Below, piece by piece: positions 43,424 to 52,586 of a stretch of DNA of 64,000 nucleotides. The position numbers and the translations under genes are program-made. This DNA comes from UBA5793 sp040255465 (lineage in GTDB: Bacteria; Planctomycetota; Phycisphaerae; Phycisphaerales; UBA5793), in the NCBI GenBank assembly GCA_040255465.1, contig JBDZVA010000002.1, positions 124,001 through 188,000 on the forward strand. Reading direction: 5' to 3'. Positions within the stretch are counted from its first letter, which is position 1; each line of letters begins with the position of its first letter. The notes beneath the pieces are model-generated. The model did no database searches, was not told the DNA's origin, and saw nothing but the letters and a program-made list of their open reading frames with translations.

Positions 43424-44370
43424 GGTTCGGGCGGCCCTTGTTTTCGAGCCAGTTCTTCAAGGATGGTGCGAAGCTCCTGCGCCACGCCGATCACCGAGGC
43501 ACCCGGCAATTGCGAGCGCGGGTGACTCAGCACCGCCAGACGACCTGCACGCACACAATCAAGATTGAGTCGAGCCAGCGAGCCCAGCGCCCCTTCCGGA
43601 TGCGCCTTCAACTCTTCGCCGGCGTCCGGCTCGGCAATGATCAGCGCCCACGGCTTGCTGGCGGCCACTCGTTCGAGATCCAGTTCCTGCCACGCGCCGC
43701 CTGTCAGCACGTTGCGCCCGCCGAGCGATTCGAGAATGTCGCTGACATAACTTCCGGGCCCATACGCCGAGGGCGGATCGGTGAAGTACAACACCATGAT
43801 CGAGCCAAGACGATCTGTCACTGCGGCCGGCAGCGGCGCGAGCGCCTGGCCGATCTCATTGACGAACTCTTGCGCCCGCTGCGCCGCGACTTCGCGCGAC
43901 TGCGCCTCTTCAGCGAATGAGAGCTGCTCCACCAGCGTTCCGATCGCTCTCTGCACATCGGGCAGCCCGTCGATCTGCAGGTTGATCAGATTCCAGCCTC
44001 GCTGGCGAGCCACTTCTTCGAGGCGCGGCGGCGCGCCGATCTTTCCGGCCTGGAGCACGATATCGGTCGGGGCCAAAGCCACCACCGCTTCCAGGTTGAT
44101 GCTCGTCAAGTCGCCCACGCGCGGGATCGAGTCGGGCAGTTGCTCTTCCCACGTATCGCGCCCGACGATTCGATCGCCCAGGTCGAGTGAAATCAGCAGG
44201 TCAGTGACGGCCGGGCTCAGGCAGACGATGCGCATGCCCGGCGAAGGCTTCGCCGGCGCGGCAGGGGCGGCCCGCTTGCAGGCCGGGACGATCAGAGCCG
44301 CAAGGCACATCGTGAAGGCCAGAACCGCCGCCAGCCGATGATTCCCGGAGACAGGTTGGATCGCATGCAT
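43420..44370 (-). CDS. BtuF/FecB-type substrate-binding lipoprotein
   Basis: 316 residues. Lipoprotein signal with lipobox VPAC, Cys 31. The mature protein has the class III binding fold: MRIVCLSPAVTDLLISLDLG, VGRDTWEE, VGDLTSINLEAVVALAPTDIV, then a long linker helix and FTDPPSAYGPGSYVSDILESLGGRNV. VGDL with ALxPDxV is shared by cobalamin, heme and ferric-chelate binders, so the ligand is not decided. No cobalamin riboswitch is visible upstream. First gene of the importer operon, divergent from rsfS. Confidence 0.9.
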   Translation of the reverse strand: MHAIQPVSGNHRLAAVLAFTMCLAALIVPACKRAAPAAPAKPSPGMRIVCLSPAVTDLLISLDLGDRIVGRDTWEEQLPDSIPRVGDLTSINLEAVVALAPTDIVLQAGKIGAPPRLEEVARQRGWNLINLQIDGLPDVQRAIGTLVEQLSFAEEAQSREVAAQRAQEFVNEIGQALAPLPAAVTDRLGSIMVLYFTDPPSAYGPGSYVSDILESLGGRNVLTGGAWQELDLERVAASKPWALIIAEPDAGEELKAHPEGALGSLARLNLDCVRAGRLAVLSHPRSQLPGASVIGVAQELRTILEELARKQGPPEP

Positions 44371-44525
44371 CGTGATAATGGCTCAACATCGTACGCCTCA
44401 TCCCGTTGGCGCACAGGTCCCGCCCGGGGTTTCACGGCCGAGAGCGGCCCGATCGCATCGAACGTGGTATCGTTCGAAGTCACCGCGATGACCGCGGGAG
44501 GAGAATCGGGAGGAATGAGACGCGC

Positions 44526-44930
44526 ATGACTACACAGACGAACGCCGCCACCCTCGAGGCCAGGCAGTTTGCCATCGAGGCGGCGAGGCTGCTGGCGGAC
44601 ACCAAGTGCGAGGAAGTCGTGGCCTTGGACGTGCGCGGCTTGAGCCAGGTGACGAGTTTCGTGGTCATCGCCACCGGAACCTCCGATCGCCAGATGAGTT
44701 CCGTCAGCGACGACGTCGTCGAACTCGGCGAATCCACGGGCCACCCCCTGTTTCGCATGAATCGCGAACGATCATCGACCTGGACCGTCGTTGACTTTGT
44801 CGACGTGACCATTCACCTCTTCGAACCCAACGCACGCGCCTTCTACGACCTCGATCATCTCTGGATGGACGCAGAGGTCGTCCCGTGGAAACGCAACGGA
44901 GCCGCCCCGCGCGCCGGCGACTCAGGCTGA
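44526..44930 (+). CDS. rsfS: Ribosomal silencing factor RsfS
   Basis: 134 residues from ATG 44526. It binds ribosomal protein uL14 and blocks subunit joining in starving cells. The family core is present: DVRGLSQVTSFVVIATGTSD and HLFEPNARAFYDLDHLW. A GGGAGG SD lies at 44508-44513, rather far. Between SD and start is a four-codon frame (ATG 44515 to TGA 44527) that ends overlapping the rsfS ATG and might couple initiation. It is followed 4 bases later by a histidine kinase gene. Confidence 0.93.
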   Translation: MTTQTNAATLEARQFAIEAARLLADTKCEEVVALDVRGLSQVTSFVVIATGTSDRQMSSVSDDVVELGESTGHPLFRMNRERSSTWTVVDFVDVTIHLFEPNARAFYDLDHLWMDAEVVPWKRNGAAPRAGDSG

Positions 44931-44934
44931 GCCA

Positions 44935-46581
44935 ATGGCCACGTTCAGATCCTCCGGACTCTCGCTCGCAAACAAGTGCCAACTTTTGTTCGGCCTCGCA
45001 GTGGTTCTGATTCTGACCGCCGCCCTCAGCGTCCCCTGGATCCGCATGCAGGAAATGGTCGACGAGGGACAGTTCGAGGTCGCCAGCCAGTTGGCCGACG
45101 GCTGGCTGAACAATCTCTTCGACCTCACTGAACCCGTCACCTCAGCACCGCCCGATGCGAGCGCCCGGAATGGCAACGCCAATCTTCCCGCGCTGAGCAT
45201 TCGCTTCGTGACCTTGCACGACATCGAGACCGGCGCGGTGCAAGGCGACGCGTTTCTGGCCAATGCCGCGGCCGCCGTCGCCACCGCCAACGAGTACAAA
45301 CGTGTTGATCGGCAGCCCGGCGAGCCCGTGCGCTACCGCTATGCCCGCGTCCTGCACCTTGGAGAGGTGGAGGCGATCAAGTCCACGGGGCGCTTCGACG
45401 AGATCGTTCGTCGCGCGGCAGAGATGACCGACGCCGCACCGAATCCCCCCGTCGGACTGCTGGTTATCGATCGCGACGCCCACTCCGCGGTCCGTGAGGT
45501 CTTCATCAACCGCGCCTACATCCTCGGATCGGGAGTGCTCGCGGGAGTGCTCGCCTTCGGCGTGTTCTACGTCATCACGACGCGCATCATCCTCTCCCCG
45601 GTCCGAGTCCTGCGCGAGACGGCCGAGCGCGTCTCCACCGGCGAACTCAACATCCGCTCCGACATCCGCACCGGCGATGAGTTTGAGGAACTCTCCGAGA
45701 CCTTCAACCTGATGCTCGCCAACCTCAAGAGCAGCCAGGACCAGCTGCGCCAGATCAACAAGAGCCTCGATCTCAAACTCAACGAACTCGCCGCATCCAA
45801 CGTCTTCCTCGAACAGTCCAACCGACTCAAGTCCGAATTCCTGGCCAACGTCTCACACGAACTTCGCACACCGCTGAATTCGATCCTCGGCTTTGCCGAG
45901 GTGATCCAGGAACTCGACGAAGACGGCGGAGACGACAACGACGCGGCCCGGCTCGAAAAGCGCCTGCGCTACCTGCACAACATCATCACCTCCGGCCGGA
46001 GCCTGCTCGAACTCATCAACGACCTCCTCGATCTGGCCAAGATCGAAGCCGGTCGCCTCGAGATTGCCGTCGAGCAGACCAGCGTGGCCGATGTGTGCGA
46101 GGGGCTCATGACGCTCGTGCGCCCCCAGGCGGAAAAAAAGAACATCGAACTGGTCGTGCAGGTCAGTCCCACACTGCCGCCCATCGAAACCGATCCCGGC
46201 CGCTTTCAGCAGATCATCTTCAACTTCCTCTCCAATGCCGTGAAATTCACCCCGCAGGGTGGACGCATCACCCTCGCCGCCGAGCGCGTCCGGACGCCCG
46301 AGTCTGGCGATCAGGTTCGCGTTTCCGTCAGCGATACCGGTCCCGGGATCAGTGAGGAAGACCAGCAGATCATTTTCGAAAAGTTCCGGCAGGTCGATGC
46401 GAGCCACACCCGGCGCCACGCGGGTACGGGCCTGGGCCTGGCCATCTGCCGCGAACTCGCCGGCCTTCTCGGCGGCCTGGTCAAGGTGTCCAGCGAAATC
46501 GGGGTCGGCTCGACGTTCACCCTCACTTTGCCCCTGCAACTGGAAGTCGACAAACCCCAGTCGCTCATGCCCACCGCCTAG
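44935..46581 (+). CDS. Membrane sensor histidine kinase
   Basis: 548 residues. A first membrane segment (about 17-35), an extracytoplasmic sensor region (about 40-195, with YKRVDRQPGEPVRYRYARV and PPVGLLVIDRDA), a second segment (about 200-222), HAMP (about 222-275), coiled linker, then HisKA with VSHELRTPLNSILGF (His 308). ATPase motifs: NFLSNAVKFTP, DTGPGISEED, GTGLGLAICRELAGLLGG. The sensor has no recognised motif. No response regulator is adjacent, so it is an orphan kinase cotranscribed with rsfS, a growth-arrest factor; a stress link is speculative. Confidence 0.92.
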   Translation: MATFRSSGLSLANKCQLLFGLAVVLILTAALSVPWIRMQEMVDEGQFEVASQLADGWLNNLFDLTEPVTSAPPDASARNGNANLPALSIRFVTLHDIETGAVQGDAFLANAAAAVATANEYKRVDRQPGEPVRYRYARVLHLGEVEAIKSTGRFDEIVRRAAEMTDAAPNPPVGLLVIDRDAHSAVREVFINRAYILGSGVLAGVLAFGVFYVITTRIILSPVRVLRETAERVSTGELNIRSDIRTGDEFEELSETFNLMLANLKSSQDQLRQINKSLDLKLNELAASNVFLEQSNRLKSEFLANVSHELRTPLNSILGFAEVIQELDEDGGDDNDAARLEKRLRYLHNIITSGRSLLELINDLLDLAKIEAGRLEIAVEQTSVADVCEGLMTLVRPQAEKKNIELVVQVSPTLPPIETDPGRFQQIIFNFLSNAVKFTPQGGRITLAAERVRTPESGDQVRVSVSDTGPGISEEDQQIIFEKFRQVDASHTRRHAGTGLGLAICRELAGLLGGLVKVSSEIGVGSTFTLTLPLQLEVDKPQSLMPTA

Positions 46582-46641
46582 CCCGATCCGGAGAGATCAT
46601 CCCTCACTCGGGGGGATATTGCTTTCTCATTCCGGCCCCTG

Positions 46642-46670
46642 TTGACAGACTGACGAGAACTCAGGATACT
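46642..46670 (+). promoter_or_regulatory. Sigma70-type promoter
   Basis: TTGACA at 46642-46647 (perfect -35) and GATACT at 46665-46670 (-10, 4 of 6) with a 17-base spacer. It lies 115 bases upstream of the ATG at 46785 and drives the secreted propeller-like gene. Confidence 0.7.
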
Positions 46671-46784
46671 GTTGCAATTGAAATGTTGGTCCGCCGGGCT
46701 TCGCTCAGTGCGAGGCGCGGGTTGCATGGTCCGTTGTTCGGAACCAGCAGGCGGATCCGCAACCCCTTGGATGTGGAGAGAACA

Positions 46785-47810
46785 ATGAAAACGAGAACAG
46801 CACTTCTTATGGCGGCGGCCGTCGGACTGGCGGCAGGCAGTGTTCAGGCTGGTGATCTGTACACCATCCGCACCGGTGATGACATGCTGCGCAAACTCAA
46901 TACCCAGACGCTCACCATCACCGATGTCGGGCCCCTCGGAGTCGCGTTTGACTTTGGCGACATGGGCTACGACCCCGGCTCGGGCAAGATGTACCTCGTC
47001 CAGGGCTTCGCCGGCACCGGCCTCTACACCGTCAACCTCTCCACCGGTCAGGCAAGTTTCGTCGGCTCGCACGGCTCATCCGACATGTTCAGCCTCGTCT
47101 CGGATCCCAACACGGGCAAAATGTATTGCGGCGAGTCGACCCGGAACCATCGCTTCTATGAGATCAACCTGAGCAACGCTCAACTGACGCTTATCGCGAC
47201 GACCGCCATCAACATGGACGCACTGACGTATGACCCGAATCAACAGATGATCGTCGCCGCCTACGCCGGCCCCGGCGATTTGTACTCAGTCGATCCCTCC
47301 AACGGAAGTACCGCCCTGCTCAACGACGGCGACTTCTTCAACAACTGCGGCATGGCTTACGACGAAGACACCGGCCTCTACTGGCTGATCGACTGGAGCG
47401 GCAATCTCTACAGCATCGATCCAAACAACGGCTACGCCCGCACCCTGCGCCTCTCCGGCCTCGGCGCGCATGACGGCCTGGCCGCCGTAACCACCGGTGG
47501 CGGTCGCTACACCCTCCGCCTTTCGGGCCGGTGCCCCGGCACCCTCACCATCTCCTGGAGCAACGCCACGCCCAGTCGCCAGCAGGGTATCGTGTTTGGC
47601 AACAACCAGGGCAACACCACCATTCCCACCGGCGCCTGCGCTGGAACCCAGCTCGGCGTGCAGGGCAGCGTTCGCCTCGTCAACACCGTCGGAACCGGCA
47701 ATGGCTCGGGCTCCGTCAATGGCCAGGCCGGAACCGCCGCCTGCGGCCACTACCTCCAGCTCGTCGAATCCGGATCCTGCAACACCAGCAACGTCGCTCG
47801 GATCCCGTAA
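46785..47810 (+). CDS. Secreted beta-propeller-like protein
   Basis: 341 residues from ATG 46785, with GGAGAG 4-5 bases before AACA. Signal peptide ends VQAG. The middle is a chain of about 40-residue repeats (YDPGSGKMYLVQG, SDPNTGKMYCGES, YDEDTGLYWLID), like YVTN/WD40-type propellers. The end has a separate cap: GRCPGTLTISWSNATPSRQQ, IPTGACAGTQLG and LQLVESGSCNTSNVARI, a 'CPG...CAGT...CNTSN' layout also present in variant form in the HAF protein at 58107. Probably surface or periplasmic; ligand unknown. It has its own promoter and terminator. Confidence 0.85.
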   Translation: MKTRTALLMAAAVGLAAGSVQAGDLYTIRTGDDMLRKLNTQTLTITDVGPLGVAFDFGDMGYDPGSGKMYLVQGFAGTGLYTVNLSTGQASFVGSHGSSDMFSLVSDPNTGKMYCGESTRNHRFYEINLSNAQLTLIATTAINMDALTYDPNQQMIVAAYAGPGDLYSVDPSNGSTALLNDGDFFNNCGMAYDEDTGLYWLIDWSGNLYSIDPNNGYARTLRLSGLGAHDGLAAVTTGGGRYTLRLSGRCPGTLTISWSNATPSRQQGIVFGNNQGNTTIPTGACAGTQLGVQGSVRLVNTVGTGNGSGSVNGQAGTAACGHYLQLVESGSCNTSNVARIP

Positions 47811-47860
47811 TCAGCCGAACCCGTGCACGTACCGTGCATGTTCATTTGCGGCAAATCTCA

Positions 47861-47898
47861 ACAGGCCCACGGACGCAAGTCCGTGGGCCTGTCTGTTT
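47861..47898 (+). terminator. Intrinsic terminator
   Basis: A 14-bp perfect stem (47861-47874 with 47879-47892) closes a GCAA tetraloop, followed by CTGTTT. The T-run is short. It lies 50 bases after the propeller-like gene and before the convergent gene ending at 47939. Confidence 0.85.
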
Positions 47899-47938
47899 CG
47901 GATGATGAGCGTGTCTCTCGCATGACAAGGCGTTTGGC

Positions 47939-49108
47939 TCAGCGAGTGCCGGCCTGGAGTTCCGGAAACGGGCGCTCGCCCGTCCACACCCGAAGCACCC
48001 CCGCGTCGAAGTCCAGCCAGATCGGAGACCGGCTCAGCACGCCGATGCCGAGCACCGCATCCACACCCACAGCCGCCATCGCGTCGGGTGGTGTCCAGCC
48101 AGTCTCGACTTCAACGTTCTCGAAGGTGCGCGAACCGATCTTCAGAGCCGTCCTGAGTCGCGGCCGATCAGTTCGCCCTGACGCCACGGAGTCATCCGCT
48201 GCCGCCTCGTCGCCGAAGATTGCGTCGAGCGGCCCCTTGGCGCCGGCGCGAAGCAACACGTCGCCGGCGTAGCCCGTAGCGATCAGCGCGACGGATTCAT
48301 GAGAATCGATCGTGACGGCAATGCGGGGCCACATCGAGCGCGTGATGACAAATACGTGGCGCAGTTCGTCAAGTGTTTCCGTTGTCGCGTCGATCTGCAG
48401 CCCGGCGACGGTCCAGTCCTCGCGAGCCGCCAGCGCATCAATCGCCGCGCGCGACGGAGGGGACTTTGCCGAGTAGAGCGTGCGACGCACGACGAGGTGC
48501 AACTCGCGACGATCCCAGTCGATGATGGCGCCTTCAAATGCAGTCAGCGCCTCCATGCCGATGGCGATCGGTTCCGCGATCGTCGCAGCCCGAACCGGGG
48601 CAGGCTCCATCGACAGGCCGCCGAAACGAACCCCGCCCAGCGCGCCCGAAAGGTAGTCATACGGCTCGAAGAGATTGCACGATGGCCTCAGCCCGACTTC
48701 GGCCGACAGCCACGCGCGATAGAGCGCCGCCCGTTCGTTCGAAACTACCAGTGAACCCTGGGCGCACGTGTCAAGAATGGGATTGACTTCGTGCGCGGTG
48801 TTCGGCACGCTGGGTTCGAGAACGACGACGCCACCGAGCACGATGCGCCCCTCATCCAGAGTGAAAGGCAGCGTAATGAGACCGTGCGGCGCAGAGCCGC
48901 GCATTCTCGCATTCACGTGCAGGCGGATGTCGGCGTCGTCGTCCGTGCGTTCGATGCTGACCTGCCCCTTGAGCGCCGATGGGACGTCCGAGCCAGGCGC
49001 CTGCGCCGCGACAGAGCCCTCGAGGCACAACACGACGAGCAACGCCGACGCTATCGAGGCATCAGCATTCCATTGCATCCGAGCGCGTACGCATTCATCC
49101 GGTCTCAT
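47939..49108 (-). CDS. Secreted protein with possible degenerate aspartyl-protease fold
   Basis: 389 residues from ATG 49108, with GGGAG 8 bases upstream; longer and shorter starts are possible. Signal peptide ends VAAQA. Two halves are detectable: ILDTCAQGSLVVS in the first, where retropepsins have DTG, and IATGYAGDVLL in the second. The C-terminus, VDAVLGIGVLSRSPIWLDFD, resembles the end of aspartyl-protease folds (DxxLG...D). Since neither DTG is intact, activity is doubtful. It is downstream of the DUF2339 gene on the minus strand, 120 bases apart. Tentative. Confidence 0.65.
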   Translation of the reverse strand: MRPDECVRARMQWNADASIASALLVVLCLEGSVAAQAPGSDVPSALKGQVSIERTDDDADIRLHVNARMRGSAPHGLITLPFTLDEGRIVLGGVVVLEPSVPNTAHEVNPILDTCAQGSLVVSNERAALYRAWLSAEVGLRPSCNLFEPYDYLSGALGGVRFGGLSMEPAPVRAATIAEPIAIGMEALTAFEGAIIDWDRRELHLVVRRTLYSAKSPPSRAAIDALAAREDWTVAGLQIDATTETLDELRHVFVITRSMWPRIAVTIDSHESVALIATGYAGDVLLRAGAKGPLDAIFGDEAAADDSVASGRTDRPRLRTALKIGSRTFENVEVETGWTPPDAMAAVGVDAVLGIGVLSRSPIWLDFDAGVLRVWTGERPFPELQAGTR

Positions 49109-49227
49109 GGGTGACGCTCCCAGCGGGGCGGGACAAACCACTTCAATCCCGGCGAAGGCCACTTCACAATGTCGTCGTTTTTGATGGCGAGGGTTTGCGG
49201 ATTCGACGGCTTGGGAGGCGTTTGGAG

Positions 49228-52200
49228 CTAACTTGGCTCCACGTCAGACCTTGTGCCGTCATGCTCCGCGGCGAGCAATTGCGGCGACATCTTCGCGTAG
49301 CCGATCGAAGTGAGCACAAAAAGCAGCCCGACACCCATGAACGACGCCACGCGGTAGATGTACTGTACATCACTCATGTCGATGACCACGACCTTGAGCA
49401 GCGTGATCGCCAGCAGCGCCAGACCCGCATATCGGCTGGGGGCTAGCCGCCACACAAAGCCGATGCCCACCAGTGCAATCCCATAGAGACCCCAATAGAT
49501 GCTCAGCCCCGTCTGACGCGCCATGGCCGCATTGGTCAGGGACGAGAAATCAGGATTGAACAGGCGATCGACCTCCAGCGATCCCAGCCACAAACCAATG
49601 CAGGCGACCAGCGTCAGCGCCACGCGGGCGAAATGCCCTTCCGGATCCAGCGCAAACAGGTACTTCGTGCCGGCGCGCCGATAGCCGATGAGCCGGACGC
49701 TCGCACCCAGTCCGACCGCCAGCATGAGGCCGACGAAAAACTGAAGGTTGAACACAACAGAGGCGCCGCCGACAGAGCTCGTTACGCGATACAAGAGCGT
49801 ATCCCAGGTGAGCCAGGCTCCGGCGCAAAGAGCCGCGACCCACGTGCCGACGGCGAAAAGCAGTTGCTTGCGCTGCCACGCGCCAAACATGGCGGTAAAC
49901 AAGCCAGTCATCCCCCACAGCAGCGTCAGCCACAGCGAGAGCAACTGCCCCGGAGCCCAGCGCTCGCGCAGCGTCTCGCCCTGCGACTGTTCGTAGATCG
50001 CCACCGCGCGGTCGATCTCAAAACTCAGCAGAATCATCAACATCAGCCCCATCCCGTACAGGACCGGAAGCGTGGACTCACGATCCCGGATGCCAAGGCG
50101 GCGCTTCGAATACCGGTCAGCCCACAAAAACAGCCAGCCCGAAGCGATGACGAGCAGGCCGACAAGCGCACTGGTATTGAGCAGCGGCATCACGGCGACC
50201 CAGTCCGCAAGCGATTGCGATCGCACGCCGAGCATGTCCACGCCCACCCAGCGCAGCGCTGTGCAGGCGATCAGTGCCGCGCCGACCTGCAGATAGGGCA
50301 GCCTCTGCACCACTGCGCCCAGTGCCACAAGCGTTGTCGCGCCGCCAAGCCAGGCAACCGTCACGAGCACGCCGTTGGTTCGAAGATCCACCTGCGTCGC
50401 CAGCAGCCACAGCACCGCCGACATGACGACCAGGACGGTCGCGGCTTGCGCCCTGGCGAACGAATCCGTTGCTCGCAGCAACCACGCCGCAATGTGGAGG
50501 CCCGCGATGCACGACAGGGCAAGCACGCCCCATTGCGAAATCGAAAGCGAGCCCACCGCAACCGCCGTGACGGGGGCGACATTGATCAGATCGACGGCCA
50601 TCAGTCGCAGGGCGGTCAACGCAACCATGCCGGCGCCGACCTGCAGATACGGCAACCGCCTCACCACCGCGCCGGCGAGGACCAGCGCCGCGGCTCCTCC
50701 AAGCCACGCAGCGGAATCCAGCAGATCGTGTTCGTTGAATTCGATCAGTGTCGCAAGAAGCCAGAGCAGCACCGACAGGATGACAAGCACGCCTGGCGTC
50801 CAACGGCGCAGACTCGAATCGGTCTGGCGCAGCCGCCACGCCGCAAGATGAAGCACCGCCACCGCGCCCAGCGCCAGCACGCCCCATTGTGAGATGGAAA
50901 CCGATCCCAGGCTGATGGCCGTGATGCCGACCCCTCGGAAGAGATCGATGGACAGCAGACGAAGCAGTCCCAGCGCGACAACCACAAGGCCGAACCGGTC
51001 TGTCGCGACCGATCGGATGTGGCGGCCGACTTCAATCGCCGCCATGCCCAGGATGAGCCACGCGATCGTCGTGCCGTAGTCGCTGAACTGCAACGCCGCC
51101 GCGATGACCAGCAGGCAGCCCGCCTGTACCCATAGCGACACGGCGAGTTTTTCGATCGCGTTCTGCGGAGCGCGGCGCAGCGTATCAAGCCCCGGGCCAA
51201 ACTGCAGCGCAATCGCCCCGGCCAACACTCCAACGCCTGCGGCAAACCCGCCTGTCAGCCCCACGGGCAGCGCCGTTGTGGTGTTGAGCAGAACGCAGCC
51301 GAACAGCGCGAACCACGCCGTCGTCAGCAGACTGATGATCGCGTTCCCCAGCGAAGACTGTCGCCGAATCGCCGCGTAGAGCACCTCGCCGGTGATCATC
51401 ATCCACCAGCCGGCCATAAATGTGAGTTCCAGAATTCCGCCCGCTGGGCCAACGTTGATCACCCAGAGAGTGGCGAGCAGTGCATGAGCCCCGAACGTGA
51501 CCAGCCGCAGTGTACGGAACGGGCGCGGCTGCCACGCCGAAAGCGCCAGGCCGACGAGCAGCAACATCGTCAGATACGACGGCAGCGCGGCGCGAAACGC
51601 CCCGGCGTCGGGTACAAGTACCGGCGCTGCGTACCCGGCAATGATCGAGATCACCCCGATACTCAACAGCCCGGCACGCACCGCGACCGCAATGCCGATG
51701 ACCGCCACGACTCCCAGCAGCAACAGCGTCAGCCCCGCGGATCCGAGCACTTCAAGTCGAAAACTCACCAGCGTTGTCACATACAACGTGCCCAGTCCGG
51801 CGCCGAAGAGCCCAACTGACGCCGCACGCCCGATCTTGCGCAGTGCGACCTCGCCGGCGCCGAGCATCGCCAATCCGAACACCGCAGAGATCGCGCACCG
51901 CATCGGAATGCTCACGACGCGGAACCAGCCCTCGTCGTAGGCGATCTTCATCAGCAGCGCAATGCTCACGACAACCGCGAGTGCTCCGACCCACGCCATC
52001 CCCCGGCCGCCGATGAGCAGTTCAAGAGAAATGGGGTTGCGTCGCACCGGCGACGGGCCGGCACCAGATCGAGCCGGAGCCATTCCAACCGGAGTGGAGT
52101 GAATGCGAGCGGACGACACCGGCGGCGCGCTGGACGAGACTGGCGGTTGCGTTCCACCCAGCGACGGAACTGAAGTGGCGGTCACCCGATGAAACGCGGC

Positions 52201-52416
52201 GGCTTTGCGATCCGAGACGTGAATCGGCTCGCGCTGGTCCGCGAGTGGAGGCGCGGTCGGCGGCGCCGTCGAAGGCGTCGCAACAGGCGCGGTGGGCTCC
52301 GCGGTGGTGGTGTCGGACTTTTTTGGATCGAGCGCCTCGAGGTTGAGCAGTTGCTCAAGCCGATCGAGACGTTCGGACAGTCGTGCGAGTTCCTGCCTCA
52401 GATCGGGATCGGTCAA
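49228..52416 (-). CDS. DUF2339 polytopic membrane protein
   Basis: 1062 residues. An N-terminal coiled coil (DLRQELARLSERLDRLEQLL) and a Pro/Thr/Ser-rich linker (about 35-125) precede more than twenty hydrophobic segments. The start of the membrane part, SLELLIGGRGMAWVGALAVV, and GLGTLYVTTLVSFRLE are typical of DUF2339. The middle contains a 118-residue unit in tandem (see the repeat feature). DUF2339 proteins are uncharacterised. The gene is on its own strand block with the protease-fold gene, after the terminator of the FKBP gene. Confidence 0.9.
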   Translation of the reverse strand: MTDPDLRQELARLSERLDRLEQLLNLEALDPKKSDTTTAEPTAPVATPSTAPPTAPPLADQREPIHVSDRKAAAFHRVTATSVPSLGGTQPPVSSSAPPVSSARIHSTPVGMAPARSGAGPSPVRRNPISLELLIGGRGMAWVGALAVVVSIALLMKIAYDEGWFRVVSIPMRCAISAVFGLAMLGAGEVALRKIGRAASVGLFGAGLGTLYVTTLVSFRLEVLGSAGLTLLLLGVVAVIGIAVAVRAGLLSIGVISIIAGYAAPVLVPDAGAFRAALPSYLTMLLLVGLALSAWQPRPFRTLRLVTFGAHALLATLWVINVGPAGGILELTFMAGWWMMITGEVLYAAIRRQSSLGNAIISLLTTAWFALFGCVLLNTTTALPVGLTGGFAAGVGVLAGAIALQFGPGLDTLRRAPQNAIEKLAVSLWVQAGCLLVIAAALQFSDYGTTIAWLILGMAAIEVGRHIRSVATDRFGLVVVALGLLRLLSIDLFRGVGITAISLGSVSISQWGVLALGAVAVLHLAAWRLRQTDSSLRRWTPGVLVILSVLLWLLATLIEFNEHDLLDSAAWLGGAAALVLAGAVVRRLPYLQVGAGMVALTALRLMAVDLINVAPVTAVAVGSLSISQWGVLALSCIAGLHIAAWLLRATDSFARAQAATVLVVMSAVLWLLATQVDLRTNGVLVTVAWLGGATTLVALGAVVQRLPYLQVGAALIACTALRWVGVDMLGVRSQSLADWVAVMPLLNTSALVGLLVIASGWLFLWADRYSKRRLGIRDRESTLPVLYGMGLMLMILLSFEIDRAVAIYEQSQGETLRERWAPGQLLSLWLTLLWGMTGLFTAMFGAWQRKQLLFAVGTWVAALCAGAWLTWDTLLYRVTSSVGGASVVFNLQFFVGLMLAVGLGASVRLIGYRRAGTKYLFALDPEGHFARVALTLVACIGLWLGSLEVDRLFNPDFSSLTNAAMARQTGLSIYWGLYGIALVGIGFVWRLAPSRYAGLALLAITLLKVVVIDMSDVQYIYRVASFMGVGLLFVLTSIGYAKMSPQLLAAEHDGTRSDVEPS
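50198..50905 (-). repeat. Internal tandem duplication in the DUF2339 gene
   Basis: Two copies of a 354-base unit. In the protein, SISQWGVLALGAVAVLHLAA and SISQWGVLALSCIAGLHIAA start two copies of about 118 residues, each continuing through WLLAT, AAWLGG or VAWLGG, and RRLPYLQVGA or QRLPYLQVGA. The DNA copies differ at many sites, so the duplication is old. Flanking residues show a fainter third copy before the first. Boundaries are approximate. Confidence 0.75.
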
Positions 52417-52514
52417 CGGCCTCGCCCTCTCGTTGGAATCGTCCGGAAGCGGACGCTACAGCGTATCCCACTGCCGAACCAATGCAATCTCAGCAGCGCG
52501 GGCCGGGTTGGACA

Positions 52515-52552
52515 GAAAAGCGCCGAAGCCCCGCGGATTCGTGCGGGGCTTC
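52515..52552 (-). terminator. Intrinsic terminator after the FKBP gene (minus strand)
   Basis: Perfect 10-bp stem GAAGCCCCGC / GCGGGGCTTC (52525-52534 with 52543-52552), 8-base loop. Read on the minus strand a CTTTTC tract follows, after a GGCG spacer (52515-52520). It lies 35 bases beyond the stop of the FKBP-repeat gene and before the DUF2339 start. Confidence 0.8.
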
Positions 52553-52586
52553 GAGCGGGGTCTCTCTGATTGAAGAAGCGATTCTC

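Noticed and set aside
44371..44525. Cobalamin riboswitch upstream of the binding-protein gene
   Set aside because: No B12 box or conserved core is visible on the minus strand.
46599..46617. Terminator-like hairpin after the histidine kinase
   Set aside because: Stem is 7 bp with a G-U pair and no T-run follows.
49633..50892. Long + frame opposite the DUF2339 gene
   Set aside because: Its residues mirror hydrophobic codons of the membrane protein and are Gln/His/Arg-rich.
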